Source: F1-60-MAGs104 sp964355975
Lineage (GTDB): Bacteria; Planctomycetota; Phycisphaerae; Phycisphaerales; SM1A02
Reading direction: 5' to 3'
Assembly: GCA_964355975.1 (NCBI GenBank)
Contig: CAYHFW010000013.1
Location: 1 to 57,434, forward strand
Length of the DNA stretch: 57,434 bases
Part shown: positions 25,491 to 34,504 of the stretch, piece by piece
Position numbering within the stretch: position 1 is the first letter of the stretch
Layout: each line of letters begins with the position of its first letter
Position numbers and translations under genes: made by a program
Notes under the pieces: generated by a model
Databases searched by the model: none
What the model saw: the letters and a program-made list of their open reading frames with translations, nothing else
What the model was told of the DNA's origin: nothing

Positions 25491-28115
25491 ATGAACTTCG
25501 ACAAATTCACAACACTCGCTCAACAGGCCCTCTCGCAAGCTCAGGCGCTCGCGGTGCGCGATCAGAACAGCGAAGTGACTTCGCTTCACTTGCTCAGCGC
25601 ACTCTTGAGTGAGAAAGAAAGTCCTGCCGCAAGCGTGCTGGCGAGAGCCGGGCTCGATGCTGCGCGCGTCGCAGCGACTGCCACCGCGCAACTCGCACGG
25701 CAGCCAAAGGTGCAAGGCGCATCGCCAACGGCTGGGCGCGATTTCACCGAGACTATTGGCGCCGCAGAGCGCCTCGCGCTGAAAATGAAGGACAGTTATG
25801 TATCGAGCGATCACATGCTCGTTGCGATCGCTGAGACGCGCGGTGCTGGCAAGGATGTACTCGCCGCTGTGGGAGCCGACGCGCGCGCGCTCGAGAACGC
25901 TGCGCGCGAGATTCGCAAGGCCAGCGGTGTGCAGGGCATTCATGATCCGGGTGCAGAGAGCACATTCGAAGCGCTCAAGAAGTACGGAAAAGATCTGAAC
26001 GAACTCGCAGCGAGCGGCAAGCTTGATCCTGTCATCGGTCGCGACGAAGAGATTCGCCGTTGCATGCAAGTGCTCTCGCGCCGCACCAAGAACAATCCTG
26101 TGCTGATCGGCGAGCCTGGCGTCGGCAAGACCGCGATCGCTGAAGGACTCGCGCAGCGCATCGTCAATGGCGACTGCCCCGAGTCGATGCGCGCCTCGCG
26201 AATCATCACCCTCGATGTCGGGCAATTGCTTGCGGGCGCGAAGTACCGCGGCGAGTTTGAAGAGCGACTGAAGGCGGTTCTGCGTGAAGTCGCCTCGAGC
26301 GATGGACGCATCATCCTCTTCATCGACGAGTTACACACGATTGTTGGCGCTGGTCAGGGAGAGGGAGCGGTCGGTGCGGGACAGTTGCTCAAGCCCGCGC
26401 TTGCCCGCGGCGAACTGCACTGCATCGGCGCAACCACGCTCGACGAGTATCGCAAACATGTCGAGAAGGATGCTGCGTTTGAGCGGCGTTTTCAGCCCGT
26501 GTATGTCGGCGAACCATCGCTCGAAGACACCGTCGCGATCTTGCGCGGACTCAAGCAGCGTTACGAAGCGCACCACGGAGTTCGCATCCAAGATGCAGCG
26601 CTCGTCACCGCTGTCGAACTTTCGCACCGCTACATCAGTGATCGTTTTCTGCCCGACAAGGCCATCGACTTGCTCGACGAGGCGGCGAGTCGCCTGCGCA
26701 TAGAAAATGATTCGATGCCGGCGGCACTCGATGCCATTCGCCGAAACATCACGCGGCTCGAAATCGAAAAGGCAGCGCTGCAAATGGAAAAGGACCCGCA
26801 GAGCGCCAAGTTGCTCGCGGGGGTCGATCAAGAACTTGCGGGCGAGCGGGAGCAAGACCGCACCATGACTGCACAATGGGAAATCGAGAAGAAAGATCTC
26901 GACACGATCAAGAGCATTGACCGCGAGATCGAATCGCGTCGCATTGCCTTCGATCAAGCGCAGCGCCGTGGAGATTTCGAGCGCGCGGCGCGCATCCAAC
27001 ATGGTGAGATACGAGATCTCGAACTGCGCAAGCTCGATGCTGCAACCTCGCTTCGTGCTCGCATCGCCGCGGGCGGCGCGCTTGTCAAAGAAGAGGTTGA
27101 CCCAGAAGCGATCGCCGAGGTAGTCGCAAAATGGACTGGAATTCCCGTCTCAAAGCTCGTTGAAAGCGAACGCGAGAAACTGTTGCACATCGAAGATGCG
27201 CTGGGTCGACGGGTAATCGGCCAAGACGAAGCGGTGCGCGCAGTCGCGCAAGCCGTTCGGCGAAGTCGCGCTGGACTTGGCGAAGCGAATCGTCCCATCG
27301 GATCATTTCTCTTTCTCGGTCCGACTGGTGTTGGAAAGACTGAACTCTGCAAGGCGCTCGCCGAGTTGCTCTTCGATTCACAGGATGCGATGGTGCGCAT
27401 CGACATGAGCGAGTACATGGAACAGCACGCGGTTGCGCGCTTGATCGGAGCGCCTCCTGGCTACGTTGGATACGACGAGGGCGGGCGGTTGACCGAAGCT
27501 GTGCGTCGGCGTCCCTACACGGTGGTGCTCTTCGACGAGTTTGAGAAGGCGCATCCTGATGTGAGCAATGTGCTGCTGCAAGTACTCGATGATGGGCGCC
27601 TCACCGACGGACAAGGTCGCACTGTCAGCTTTGCGAACACGCTGATCGTGATGACGAGCAACATTGGTTCAAACGCGATCCTCGAAATGGCTGATGCGAA
27701 CCAACCAGACGAAGCGATCGAGGCGCATGTGCGCACACTGCTCAAGAAGCAGTTGCGCCCAGAACTGCTCAATCGCATCGACGAGACCGTTGTCTTTCAT
27801 CAGCTCGATCGCACGCAGCTGGCGGGGATCGTCGAGATCCAACTCGGGCTCTTGCGCCGCCGCCTCGTGCAGCGTGGAATTGGGCTGACGGTCTCCCCCG
27901 CCGCGCTCTCCGCGCTCGCATCCGAAGGATTCGATCCTCAATTCGGCGCGCGGCCACTCAAGAGGGTCATCCAGCAGCGGATCGAAAACGCCATCGCCTC
28001 TGGCATTCTGAGCAACCAGTTCGGCGATGGCGACACAGTCGCCGTCGACTTCGCGGCGCACAAGTTCACGTTCAGCAAGAATCCAAAGGAACCCAGCGAG
28101 TCACGCCCGCGGTAA
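25491..28115 (+). CDS. clpB: ATP-dependent chaperone ClpB
   Basis: This 874-residue disaggregase shows the full ClpB layout. A Clp-N repeat domain covers about 1-145 and the first AAA+ module has GEPGVGKT and FIDELHT. A coiled-coil middle region at about 400-520 distinguishes it from ClpA/C. The second AAA+ module has GPTGVGKT, FDEFEKAHPDV and NRIDETVVF, then the C-terminal D2 small domain. It extracts proteins from aggregates together with DnaK. GGAAAG eight bases upstream supports the ATG at 25491. I see no CIRCE-like inverted repeat upstream, so heat regulation is not evident. Confidence 0.97.
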   Translation: MNFDKFTTLAQQALSQAQALAVRDQNSEVTSLHLLSALLSEKESPAASVLARAGLDAARVAATATAQLARQPKVQGASPTAGRDFTETIGAAERLALKMKDSYVSSDHMLVAIAETRGAGKDVLAAVGADARALENAAREIRKASGVQGIHDPGAESTFEALKKYGKDLNELAASGKLDPVIGRDEEIRRCMQVLSRRTKNNPVLIGEPGVGKTAIAEGLAQRIVNGDCPESMRASRIITLDVGQLLAGAKYRGEFEERLKAVLREVASSDGRIILFIDELHTIVGAGQGEGAVGAGQLLKPALARGELHCIGATTLDEYRKHVEKDAAFERRFQPVYVGEPSLEDTVAILRGLKQRYEAHHGVRIQDAALVTAVELSHRYISDRFLPDKAIDLLDEAASRLRIENDSMPAALDAIRRNITRLEIEKAALQMEKDPQSAKLLAGVDQELAGEREQDRTMTAQWEIEKKDLDTIKSIDREIESRRIAFDQAQRRGDFERAARIQHGEIRDLELRKLDAATSLRARIAAGGALVKEEVDPEAIAEVVAKWTGIPVSKLVESEREKLLHIEDALGRRVIGQDEAVRAVAQAVRRSRAGLGEANRPIGSFLFLGPTGVGKTELCKALAELLFDSQDAMVRIDMSEYMEQHAVARLIGAPPGYVGYDEGGRLTEAVRRRPYTVVLFDEFEKAHPDVSNVLLQVLDDGRLTDGQGRTVSFANTLIVMTSNIGSNAILEMADANQPDEAIEAHVRTLLKKQLRPELLNRIDETVVFHQLDRTQLAGIVEIQLGLLRRRLVQRGIGLTVSPAALSALASEGFDPQFGARPLKRVIQQRIENAIASGILSNQFGDGDTVAVDFAAHKFTFSKNPKEPSESRPR

Positions 28116-28127
28116 CGATCGACAACC

Positions 28128-28610
28128 TCAACCGCCCTGTTGAATCGACCAGCGGGCACAGAGAGCGCGACCGCATTCGAGCAGTGCTTGATGTTCAATC
28201 GGTGAGAACTCTCGCGGCGCGTGGTTCGCTACGCCGAGCACTCCCACAACTTCACTGCCATCGCGGCCACCAAAGCACGGAGTCGCGATCGCCCCCTCCA
28301 TTCCAGTCGCGCGCGCGCCTGGACGAACATCACCAGAGGTGTCACTCTGTAAGTTGCACACCGTGATTGGCACGCGGCGTTCAGCTGCGAGGCCTGCCAT
28401 CCCCTTGCCAAATGGGATGACCCGAATCGCGTCCATGACAGGCGGTGGAAAACGGCCGACGACCGCCTCGAGGTGCAAAAGCCCGTCGGGCCCCCGCTTG
28501 TGAAACGTGCCGGTGTCCGCACCGAACGCTCGGACGACGAGAGCAAGCGCATCTGCCACGCTTTCGCACCGGCTGAATTCAGGAATCCAGTTCGTGGGAA
28601 TGAAACTCAT
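28128..28610 (-). CDS. GAF domain protein
   Basis: This protein of about 160 residues consists of a single GAF domain: SRCESVADALALVVRAF, GADTGTFHKR, IPFGKGMAGLAAERR, VPITVCNLQSDTSGD, MEGAIATPCF and VVGVLGVAN. The motif spacing resembles stand-alone small-molecule-sensing GAF proteins. Ligand and partner are unknown. The frame is open to 28772; MSFIPTNW at 28610 is the most natural start and avoids overlap with the divergent flippase. It converges on clpB with 12 bp between stops. Confidence 0.75.
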   Translation of the reverse strand: MSFIPTNWIPEFSRCESVADALALVVRAFGADTGTFHKRGPDGLLHLEAVVGRFPPPVMDAIRVIPFGKGMAGLAAERRVPITVCNLQSDTSGDVRPGARATGMEGAIATPCFGGRDGSEVVGVLGVANHAPREFSPIEHQALLECGRALCARWSIQQGG

Positions 28611-28759
28611 CGACTCGTCCAAGGCTACCGAGCAGGGCGCGCTCGGATCGACACCCATTGACCACAGAGGCGCGCTGCAGAGGCTATGCTCACGCAGAAG
28701 CAGAGCGCGCGGTTGGCCTGCGTTGTTTTTCTCAATCTGTTCTGGGGGAGCAGGACCGA

Positions 28760-30322
28760 TTGCCCAAGTCACGAACCCTCAATGTCGCCATTTCGATGCT
28801 CGCGAGCGTTGCGTCGCGGCTCACTGGACTGATTACGCAGTTCATTACCGCTTGGTACCTGACCGCCGATGAGTTCGGCTTGTATGCGATTGCCCTTGGA
28901 ATCACGACTTTCACCCTCTTGATGCGCGGAGGGGGCACAGGCATTGTCTTTCAGTCAATGCGAAAGGAGGAGTACGCAAACGTTGGTGGCGGGCTGCTGC
29001 GAACATCGATCATTTTTGCAGTGCTCGGCGCCCTTCTGACGAGCGGCGCTGCGATGCCCGCCGAGTGGTATTACGGGCAGAAATCGCTCGGGTGGCTGCT
29101 GCTTTGGATGGCAGCACTCTCACTTATCCAGCAGATTTCGTTCTATCCACGGGCGAAGATGGTGTCGAGCTTGAAGTTTTCACGACTCGCATGGATCGAC
29201 GTGCTCGGAGCGATCGTGAAACTCGCAACCGCGTTTTACTGCGCCAAGAGTGGTTATGGAGCGTTGACGTTTGTCGTGGCACAAGTCGTCGCGATCGCGT
29301 TGCAGATTGCATTGACGTGCATTTGGGCTGACTTTCATCGAAGCGATTTCGCCGTGCCGACCCATTGGGTGCAGCCAACGATCGCGCTGATCCGATATCC
29401 GCTGGGAATCAGCGTCATGATCTCGCTCATGGAACAAATCGATTCGTTCATCGCGAGTCTGTTCGTCCCGATCGCTTCGCTTGGAATCTATTATTTCGCG
29501 GCGCAAATGGTCACACAGCCGATGCGGCTCGTGACGACAACTCTTGCTGGAGTGCTCGCTCCGTATGGCGCGATTGCACGGGGGAACAAGAAACTTGAAG
29601 ACTCCAACATTTCGACCGCGTTCAATGCTGGCATTATCTTTACTCCACTTTTCGTGCTCTCAACCGCAGCGGTTTATCCAAGTCTCGAGCGATTGATTTG
29701 GGGGGGGAAGTGGGAATCCAGCATTTTGCCGGTCACGTTAACCGCCGTCTTCTTGGTGTATCCAACCGTGCAGGGTGTGCTCGAAGGTCCAATCTTGGGA
29801 ATGCGTCGCTGGGGGCGATACATCGAACTGCTGAGTTGGCGCACAGGCGCGAAGATCATCGGCGCGGTTGTCGGGATCGTCGTACTGAAGTCAGCCGCGC
29901 TCACGGGAGCGTCGATTGCGATCACGTTGGTGGTCTCTGTCGGAGTTGCGAGTTCGATCTCTAGCTATATCCAATCTCGCAGGATCATGCTTGAATCTGG
30001 CGCCGACCGCGAGAGTGTCCACTATGAATTGTGGGCAACGCCGCTCTACGCCATTCTTGCAGTCGTCGCAACGCATGGGGTGAGTTCAAGCATTTTGGAA
30101 GTGCTCACCATCGACCCCGCCGCGCCACGCCTCATTGCAGGAGTCGAGTTCGCCCTGTCGCTGTTGATCTATGGATTCATCAGCATCGTGCTTCTTCGGT
30201 TTGCCTACATCGGCAACCTGAAGGCGCTGCTCTTCTTGGTGCCCGCGCGACCGCGGAGTGTTGTTTGCAAGGTGTTGGCGATCGCCCCCGAAGAGGTTTC
30301 CCACCAGCCGCAGCAGCACTAG
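28760..30322 (+). CDS. Polysaccharide flippase (Wzx/MOP superfamily)
   Basis: This membrane protein of about 520 residues has 12-14 hydrophobic helices. N-terminal NVAISMLASVASRLTGLITQFI and DEFGLYAIALGITTFTLLMRGGGTG are typical of lipid-linked oligosaccharide flippases. Such proteins move undecaprenyl-linked units across the inner membrane. The best start is TTG at 28760, which has GGAG/AGGA ribosome-site sequence ahead; an ATG at 28796 is an alternative. Its 3' end overlaps asnB by four bases, tail to tail. No glycosyltransferases lie nearby, so the substrate is unknown. Confidence 0.85.
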   Translation: MPKSRTLNVAISMLASVASRLTGLITQFITAWYLTADEFGLYAIALGITTFTLLMRGGGTGIVFQSMRKEEYANVGGGLLRTSIIFAVLGALLTSGAAMPAEWYYGQKSLGWLLLWMAALSLIQQISFYPRAKMVSSLKFSRLAWIDVLGAIVKLATAFYCAKSGYGALTFVVAQVVAIALQIALTCIWADFHRSDFAVPTHWVQPTIALIRYPLGISVMISLMEQIDSFIASLFVPIASLGIYYFAAQMVTQPMRLVTTTLAGVLAPYGAIARGNKKLEDSNISTAFNAGIIFTPLFVLSTAAVYPSLERLIWGGKWESSILPVTLTAVFLVYPTVQGVLEGPILGMRRWGRYIELLSWRTGAKIIGAVVGIVVLKSAALTGASIAITLVVSVGVASSISSYIQSRRIMLESGADRESVHYELWATPLYAILAVVATHGVSSSILEVLTIDPAAPRLIAGVEFALSLLIYGFISIVLLRFAYIGNLKALLFLVPARPRSVVCKVLAIAPEEVSHQPQQH

Positions 30323-32232
30323 ACGCGCGAGCTGCACGATCGCTCGAGCCAACTTTGAAACATGAGGATTGCCCAAATGAGGTGGCGATCGGTGTTGTCG
30401 CCTTTTTGAAAGGCACTCCACAGCACGTTCACGCGGTCGGGATCAAGAATCCCACCGCGTGCGATTCGATCATGCGCGAGCAACTCGTGCGCCCATGGCC
30501 GCAATTCTGCGCGCAGCCATGTTGCGAGCGGCACACCGAAGCCTGACTTCGAACGCGCGGAAACCCCGGGTGGAAGGATCCGGCGCGCGAGTTCGCGCGA
30601 AATCGACTTGCCCTCCATTGGAGCGACCTTCAATCGCATTGGTACCCGCCACGCCCACTCGATCAAGTGATGATCAAGCAACGGACAGCGCACCTCAAGC
30701 CCCACCGCCATCGAGGCGCGATCCACTTTGACCAGAATGTCATCGACGAGGTACGAGACGAGATCGCGCTGCATCATCTGCGCTGTGAGATCGGTGAGAC
30801 GTGGACTGAAGAGTGGGTTGCTCGCATCTCGAAGCGAGTGAGCGGCGCCGAGGACGAGTCCATCGCAGCGGTCGCTTGTCGATGCGAGCCCAGCATAGAC
30901 CTCATCGAAGTTTGCTCGGTCGAGAATAGACAACACGCGGTCGAGTTCTCCAAGCGGCCCGCGCGAACGCAATCCCGTCGTGATGAGCCTTCGAAGGAAG
31001 TGGGGAATCCGCTGCGCAATTTTCCAAATCTGCGGTGCGATGACATGACGCCTGTAACCCCCAAAGGCCTCGTCGCCGCCATCCCCTGACAGCGCAACCG
31101 TGACGCGCGATCGCGCGAGCACACTCAACATCGCTGTTGGAATCTGACTGCTATCGGCGAAGGGCTCGTCGTACATCTGACTCAGTGTCGGCACGATTGC
31201 CAGTGCATCGCGCGCGGTCACGACCAAACCGTGGTGATCGGTGCCCAGTGCGCGTGCCACTTCAAGCGCGCCTGCACTCTCATCGAACTCCTGCGCTTCA
31301 AACCCCATTGTGAATGTCTGCACGGGTGATCGGCTGATGCGCGCCATCATCGCGACCACGAGTGCGCTATCAACGCCGCCTGAGAGAAACGCTCCGAGGG
31401 GCACATCGCAGACCATTCGCGCGCGCACCGCACGCTCGAGATGCGCGTCGAATTGCTCGACGAGAGTTTCCATCGAACCATTGAGCGGATTCTCGCACCC
31501 GAACTCTGCGACCGCTGCGGCGCTCCAGTATTGTTCGAGTTGCGGCGGATTGGCTGTCGTGAGTTGGCGGTCGAGGCGCACCAACGCGCAGTGGCCCGCG
31601 AGCAACTTTGAGATGCCCTGATAGATCGAGCGTGATCCAGGAACATGCCCGAACCTCAACATCGCCGCTGCGGCATCACGGTCGATCTCGAGTTGCGATC
31701 CTGGCAGTGCGCGCAGCGCGCTCAGCGTGCTCGCGAAGGCAAAGGTGCGCCCAATCCATCCGTAGTACAGCGGCTTTTTGCCGACACGGTCGCGCACGAG
31801 GTGCAGGGTTTTCTCATGCGAGTCGAAGACGGCAAACGCGAACATTCCATCGAAGCGCTTTGTTGCTTCGGTGACTCCCCACGCATCGAATGCGGCGAGC
31901 ATCACCTCTGTATCGCTGTGCCCGCGCCACGCGTACGTGCCGCGACCTGAGAGTTCTGCCCGCAGCGCAGGCGCGTTGTAGATCTCGCCATTCACGACGA
32001 GCATGAAGCGGCCAGAGGCGCTCGCCATCGGTTGGTGTCCCGCAGATGAGAGGTCGACAATCGAAAGGCGGCGGTGTGCGAAACCAATGCGTGATGCCTC
32101 ATCCCACCAGATGCCAGAATCATCAGGACCCCGGTGCGCCAGTGCTCCCCCCATCGCGCGCAATGTCTCGCACGCCGCATCTTGGCCATGCGGTTGACCG
32201 CCTCGGTCGATGAAACCCGCAATGCCACACAT
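30319..32232 (-). CDS. asnB: Asparagine synthase (glutamine-hydrolysing)
   Basis: This 637-residue enzyme starts MCGIAGF, giving the Ntn amidotransferase Cys2, with AHRGPDDSGIW and FAHRRLSIVDLS in the first 200 residues. An ATP-pyrophosphatase domain follows with FLSGGVDSALV (SGGxDS loop) near 270, and VALSGDGGDEAFGGY, DRASMAVGLEVRCPLLDH and KSGFGVP. It converts aspartate to asparagine, or acts on a related carboxyl group in surface-polymer synthesis. Pairing with a flippase hints at the second option, but the convergent orientation weakens that link. Confidence 0.92.
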   Translation of the reverse strand: MCGIAGFIDRGGQPHGQDAACETLRAMGGALAHRGPDDSGIWWDEASRIGFAHRRLSIVDLSSAGHQPMASASGRFMLVVNGEIYNAPALRAELSGRGTYAWRGHSDTEVMLAAFDAWGVTEATKRFDGMFAFAVFDSHEKTLHLVRDRVGKKPLYYGWIGRTFAFASTLSALRALPGSQLEIDRDAAAAMLRFGHVPGSRSIYQGISKLLAGHCALVRLDRQLTTANPPQLEQYWSAAAVAEFGCENPLNGSMETLVEQFDAHLERAVRARMVCDVPLGAFLSGGVDSALVVAMMARISRSPVQTFTMGFEAQEFDESAGALEVARALGTDHHGLVVTARDALAIVPTLSQMYDEPFADSSQIPTAMLSVLARSRVTVALSGDGGDEAFGGYRRHVIAPQIWKIAQRIPHFLRRLITTGLRSRGPLGELDRVLSILDRANFDEVYAGLASTSDRCDGLVLGAAHSLRDASNPLFSPRLTDLTAQMMQRDLVSYLVDDILVKVDRASMAVGLEVRCPLLDHHLIEWAWRVPMRLKVAPMEGKSISRELARRILPPGVSARSKSGFGVPLATWLRAELRPWAHELLAHDRIARGGILDPDRVNVLWSAFQKGDNTDRHLIWAILMFQSWLERSCSSRV

Positions 32233-32280
32233 GCACAGAGCATACGAGTTGTCGCGCGCTCACCACGCTACCCTTCAACG

Positions 32281-33306
32281 ATGCACATCACACCCATTCG
32301 CGCATTGCTTCTGTCGATCACACTCGTCGCATTGACTGCGTGCGGAGTCTCGGACAACCTTCCAGCCGCGGCCGTGAGTGCGACGACCGCAGGCGTTGTT
32401 CGCATCTCGACGACGGGTCTCAGCAGCGAGTCGTTGCGACAGACGAGCGAGGCATTCGCGGCGTTGCTGTCGAAGTCGTCGATCCCACAGCTGGCCGCGG
32501 GTGCAGAGACGCTGAGAGAGCAAGCAGCCGAACTTGATCCATCCAAGAATGCCGACATGAAGCGCCTCGACGAAACGATGGCGTCGCTTCGACAAATCAA
32601 CGCGAAGGCGATCTATGTTCTTGCAGATGGCGACGCCGCACACGAGATGCCCGAATCTGTCAGCGTGCTTCCGATTGAGCAAGATGGCATCATCATTCTC
32701 GTGCAGACCACGAGCACTAGTTCGCAGGGTGACATTCAAAGCGTCGTCGCGAAGGCATTCGATATCGCCGTGGTGGTTGAGAGCCTCGGACAGGGTTGGT
32801 ATTGGCTGAAGGCGAACGCAGACCAGAAACTTCCTGCTGTTCCAGACATGACTGGCGCGCAACAACTCGACACTGCGCTCAACGCACTTTCGGGCTCAGC
32901 GATCTCGTTCGGAATGCGCATCACTCCCGAAATCAAAGATGCCTGCAGCGAGGCGCTCGAGAGTGACGATTCGGGAATGGCTATGTTTTTCGGCGGATTC
33001 ATCGAACCGCTCGCGCAGCTCAACACCGTGTCTGGGTCGATTGGCTTCGGCACCAACCCGACCGTTCGCACTGCGATGAACTTCGCAACCAAAGAGTCTG
33101 CCGGCGCATTCAACGAAGCGTGGGCGAGCACAACACGCAGCGTCTTCTCAATGGTCGGAATGATGGCGGCCGGTGGTGGCAAGGGCGAGAAGAAGGTCGA
33201 TCCAAAGACATTCGCCAACATGGCCGCGGCGCTCGCGATGGTGCAGACCGATGCTCAACTCGTCATGACATTGGATGACGCCGCGTGGAAGAAGTTGATT
33301 CCCTGA
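32281..33306 (+). CDS. Lipoprotein of unknown function
   Basis: This 341-residue protein has a lipoprotein signal (LLLSITLVALTACG, lipid-attachment Cys near 21). The mature part has alpha/beta segments and no catalytic motif I recognise. It contains repeated Met/Gly-rich stretches such as SVFSMVGMMAAGGG near 295. In style it resembles the secreted protein at 4535-6202. It is divergent from asnB, with the start set by the ATG that opens the signal. Confidence 0.75.
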   Translation: MHITPIRALLLSITLVALTACGVSDNLPAAAVSATTAGVVRISTTGLSSESLRQTSEAFAALLSKSSIPQLAAGAETLREQAAELDPSKNADMKRLDETMASLRQINAKAIYVLADGDAAHEMPESVSVLPIEQDGIIILVQTTSTSSQGDIQSVVAKAFDIAVVVESLGQGWYWLKANADQKLPAVPDMTGAQQLDTALNALSGSAISFGMRITPEIKDACSEALESDDSGMAMFFGGFIEPLAQLNTVSGSIGFGTNPTVRTAMNFATKESAGAFNEAWASTTRSVFSMVGMMAAGGGKGEKKVDPKTFANMAAALAMVQTDAQLVMTLDDAAWKKLIP

Positions 33307-33309
33307 CGC

Positions 33310-34485
33310 TTACTGTGATCCGCCAAGGGCACGCGCGGCTTTGAGAAACGCCTCGTAGTTTGCGCGCATCTCACCGAGTGAGTCACCGCCGAATTTTTCG
33401 CACAGCGCGCGGGCGATTTCGAACGCAACCACACTTTGCATGACAACACTCGCGGCAGCGATGGCGCTGATGTCTGATCGTTCGTACTGACTCTGCGCTG
33501 CCTCGTGCGTGCGCAAGTCGACGCTTGGCATCCCGCGCAAGAGTGTTGAGATTGGCTTCATCGACCCGCGCACGACGATGGGCATGCCGTTGGTCATTCC
33601 GCCTTCGAGCCCACCCGCGTTGTTTGTGGGGCGCACGAATCCAAAGTGTGATTCGCCAACTCGCGCGGCGTCGAAGTGAATCGGATCGTGCACTTCGCTA
33701 CCTGTACGCCGTGCGACTTCGTGGCCCAGTCCGATCTCGACCGATTTGAACGCTTGAATTCCCATCACCGCGCCTGCGATGCGCGCGTCGAGTCGAAGGT
33801 CGCTACTCGCGCATGAGCCGAGCCCGGCAACCGCGCCAAAGACATGCACCTCACAGATGCCTCCGACGGTGTCTTTGTCGACCTTCGCTTGATGAATCGC
33901 CTGCACAATCGCTTCAGATGCAGCCGCATCGGGGCAGTACACCTCGCTCGCATCGCGCGCTGCACGCAGTTGCGCGAGCGCTGGGTAGGTTGGCTCGACT
34001 GCACTCGTCGTCGTCAGCGCCCCGCGGACGAATCCGAAGCACTCGATTCCGAATGCGCGCAGCAGGCATTGCGCAATACCCCCCGCCGCGGTGCGCGCGG
34101 CAGTTTCGCGTGCGCTCGCTCGTTCAAGCGTTGCGCGGCAATCGGTCGTCAACCACTTGATGCTTCCCGCAAGATCGGCGTGCCCCGGGCGCGGACGAAA
34201 GACTGCGGGCGTCTTCACATCATCGTCCATGCGCGAATCGGCGTTCGTGATTTGCACTGCGATGGGTGATCCGATCGTTTCGCCATGCCGAGTGCCAGAG
34301 AGAAAGGTTGCGCAGTCACTTTCAATGCGCTGGCGGGCGCCGCGTCCATATCCACCTTGACGACGGTGCAGTTCGCTGTCGATGAATGCACGATCGATCA
34401 CAACGCCCGAGGGCATCCCTTCAATGAGCGCAATCAGCGCGGGGCCGTGCGACTCGCCAGCAGTTCGATAAGTCAGTTGCGACAT
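33310..34485 (-). CDS. aroC: Chorismate synthase
   Basis: This 391-residue enzyme makes chorismate from EPSP using reduced FMN. Diagnostic pieces are RTAGESHGPALIALIEGMPSG at the start, RRQGGYGRGARQRIE, GSPIAVQI, RPGHADLAGS, the catalytic ERASARETAARTAAGG, and GGLEGGMTNGMPIV with MPSVDL near the C-terminus. The frame extends to 34536, but MSQLTYR at 34485 is the family start. It follows aroDE on the same strand after 19 bp, giving an aroDE-aroC operon covering three steps of the shikimate pathway. Confidence 0.97.
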   Translation of the reverse strand: MSQLTYRTAGESHGPALIALIEGMPSGVVIDRAFIDSELHRRQGGYGRGARQRIESDCATFLSGTRHGETIGSPIAVQITNADSRMDDDVKTPAVFRPRPGHADLAGSIKWLTTDCRATLERASARETAARTAAGGIAQCLLRAFGIECFGFVRGALTTTSAVEPTYPALAQLRAARDASEVYCPDAAASEAIVQAIHQAKVDKDTVGGICEVHVFGAVAGLGSCASSDLRLDARIAGAVMGIQAFKSVEIGLGHEVARRTGSEVHDPIHFDAARVGESHFGFVRPTNNAGGLEGGMTNGMPIVVRGSMKPISTLLRGMPSVDLRTHEAAQSQYERSDISAIAAASVVMQSVVAFEIARALCEKFGGDSLGEMRANYEAFLKAARALGGSQ

Positions 34486-34504
34486 GTGTGCGATGCTAGA
34501 GCGA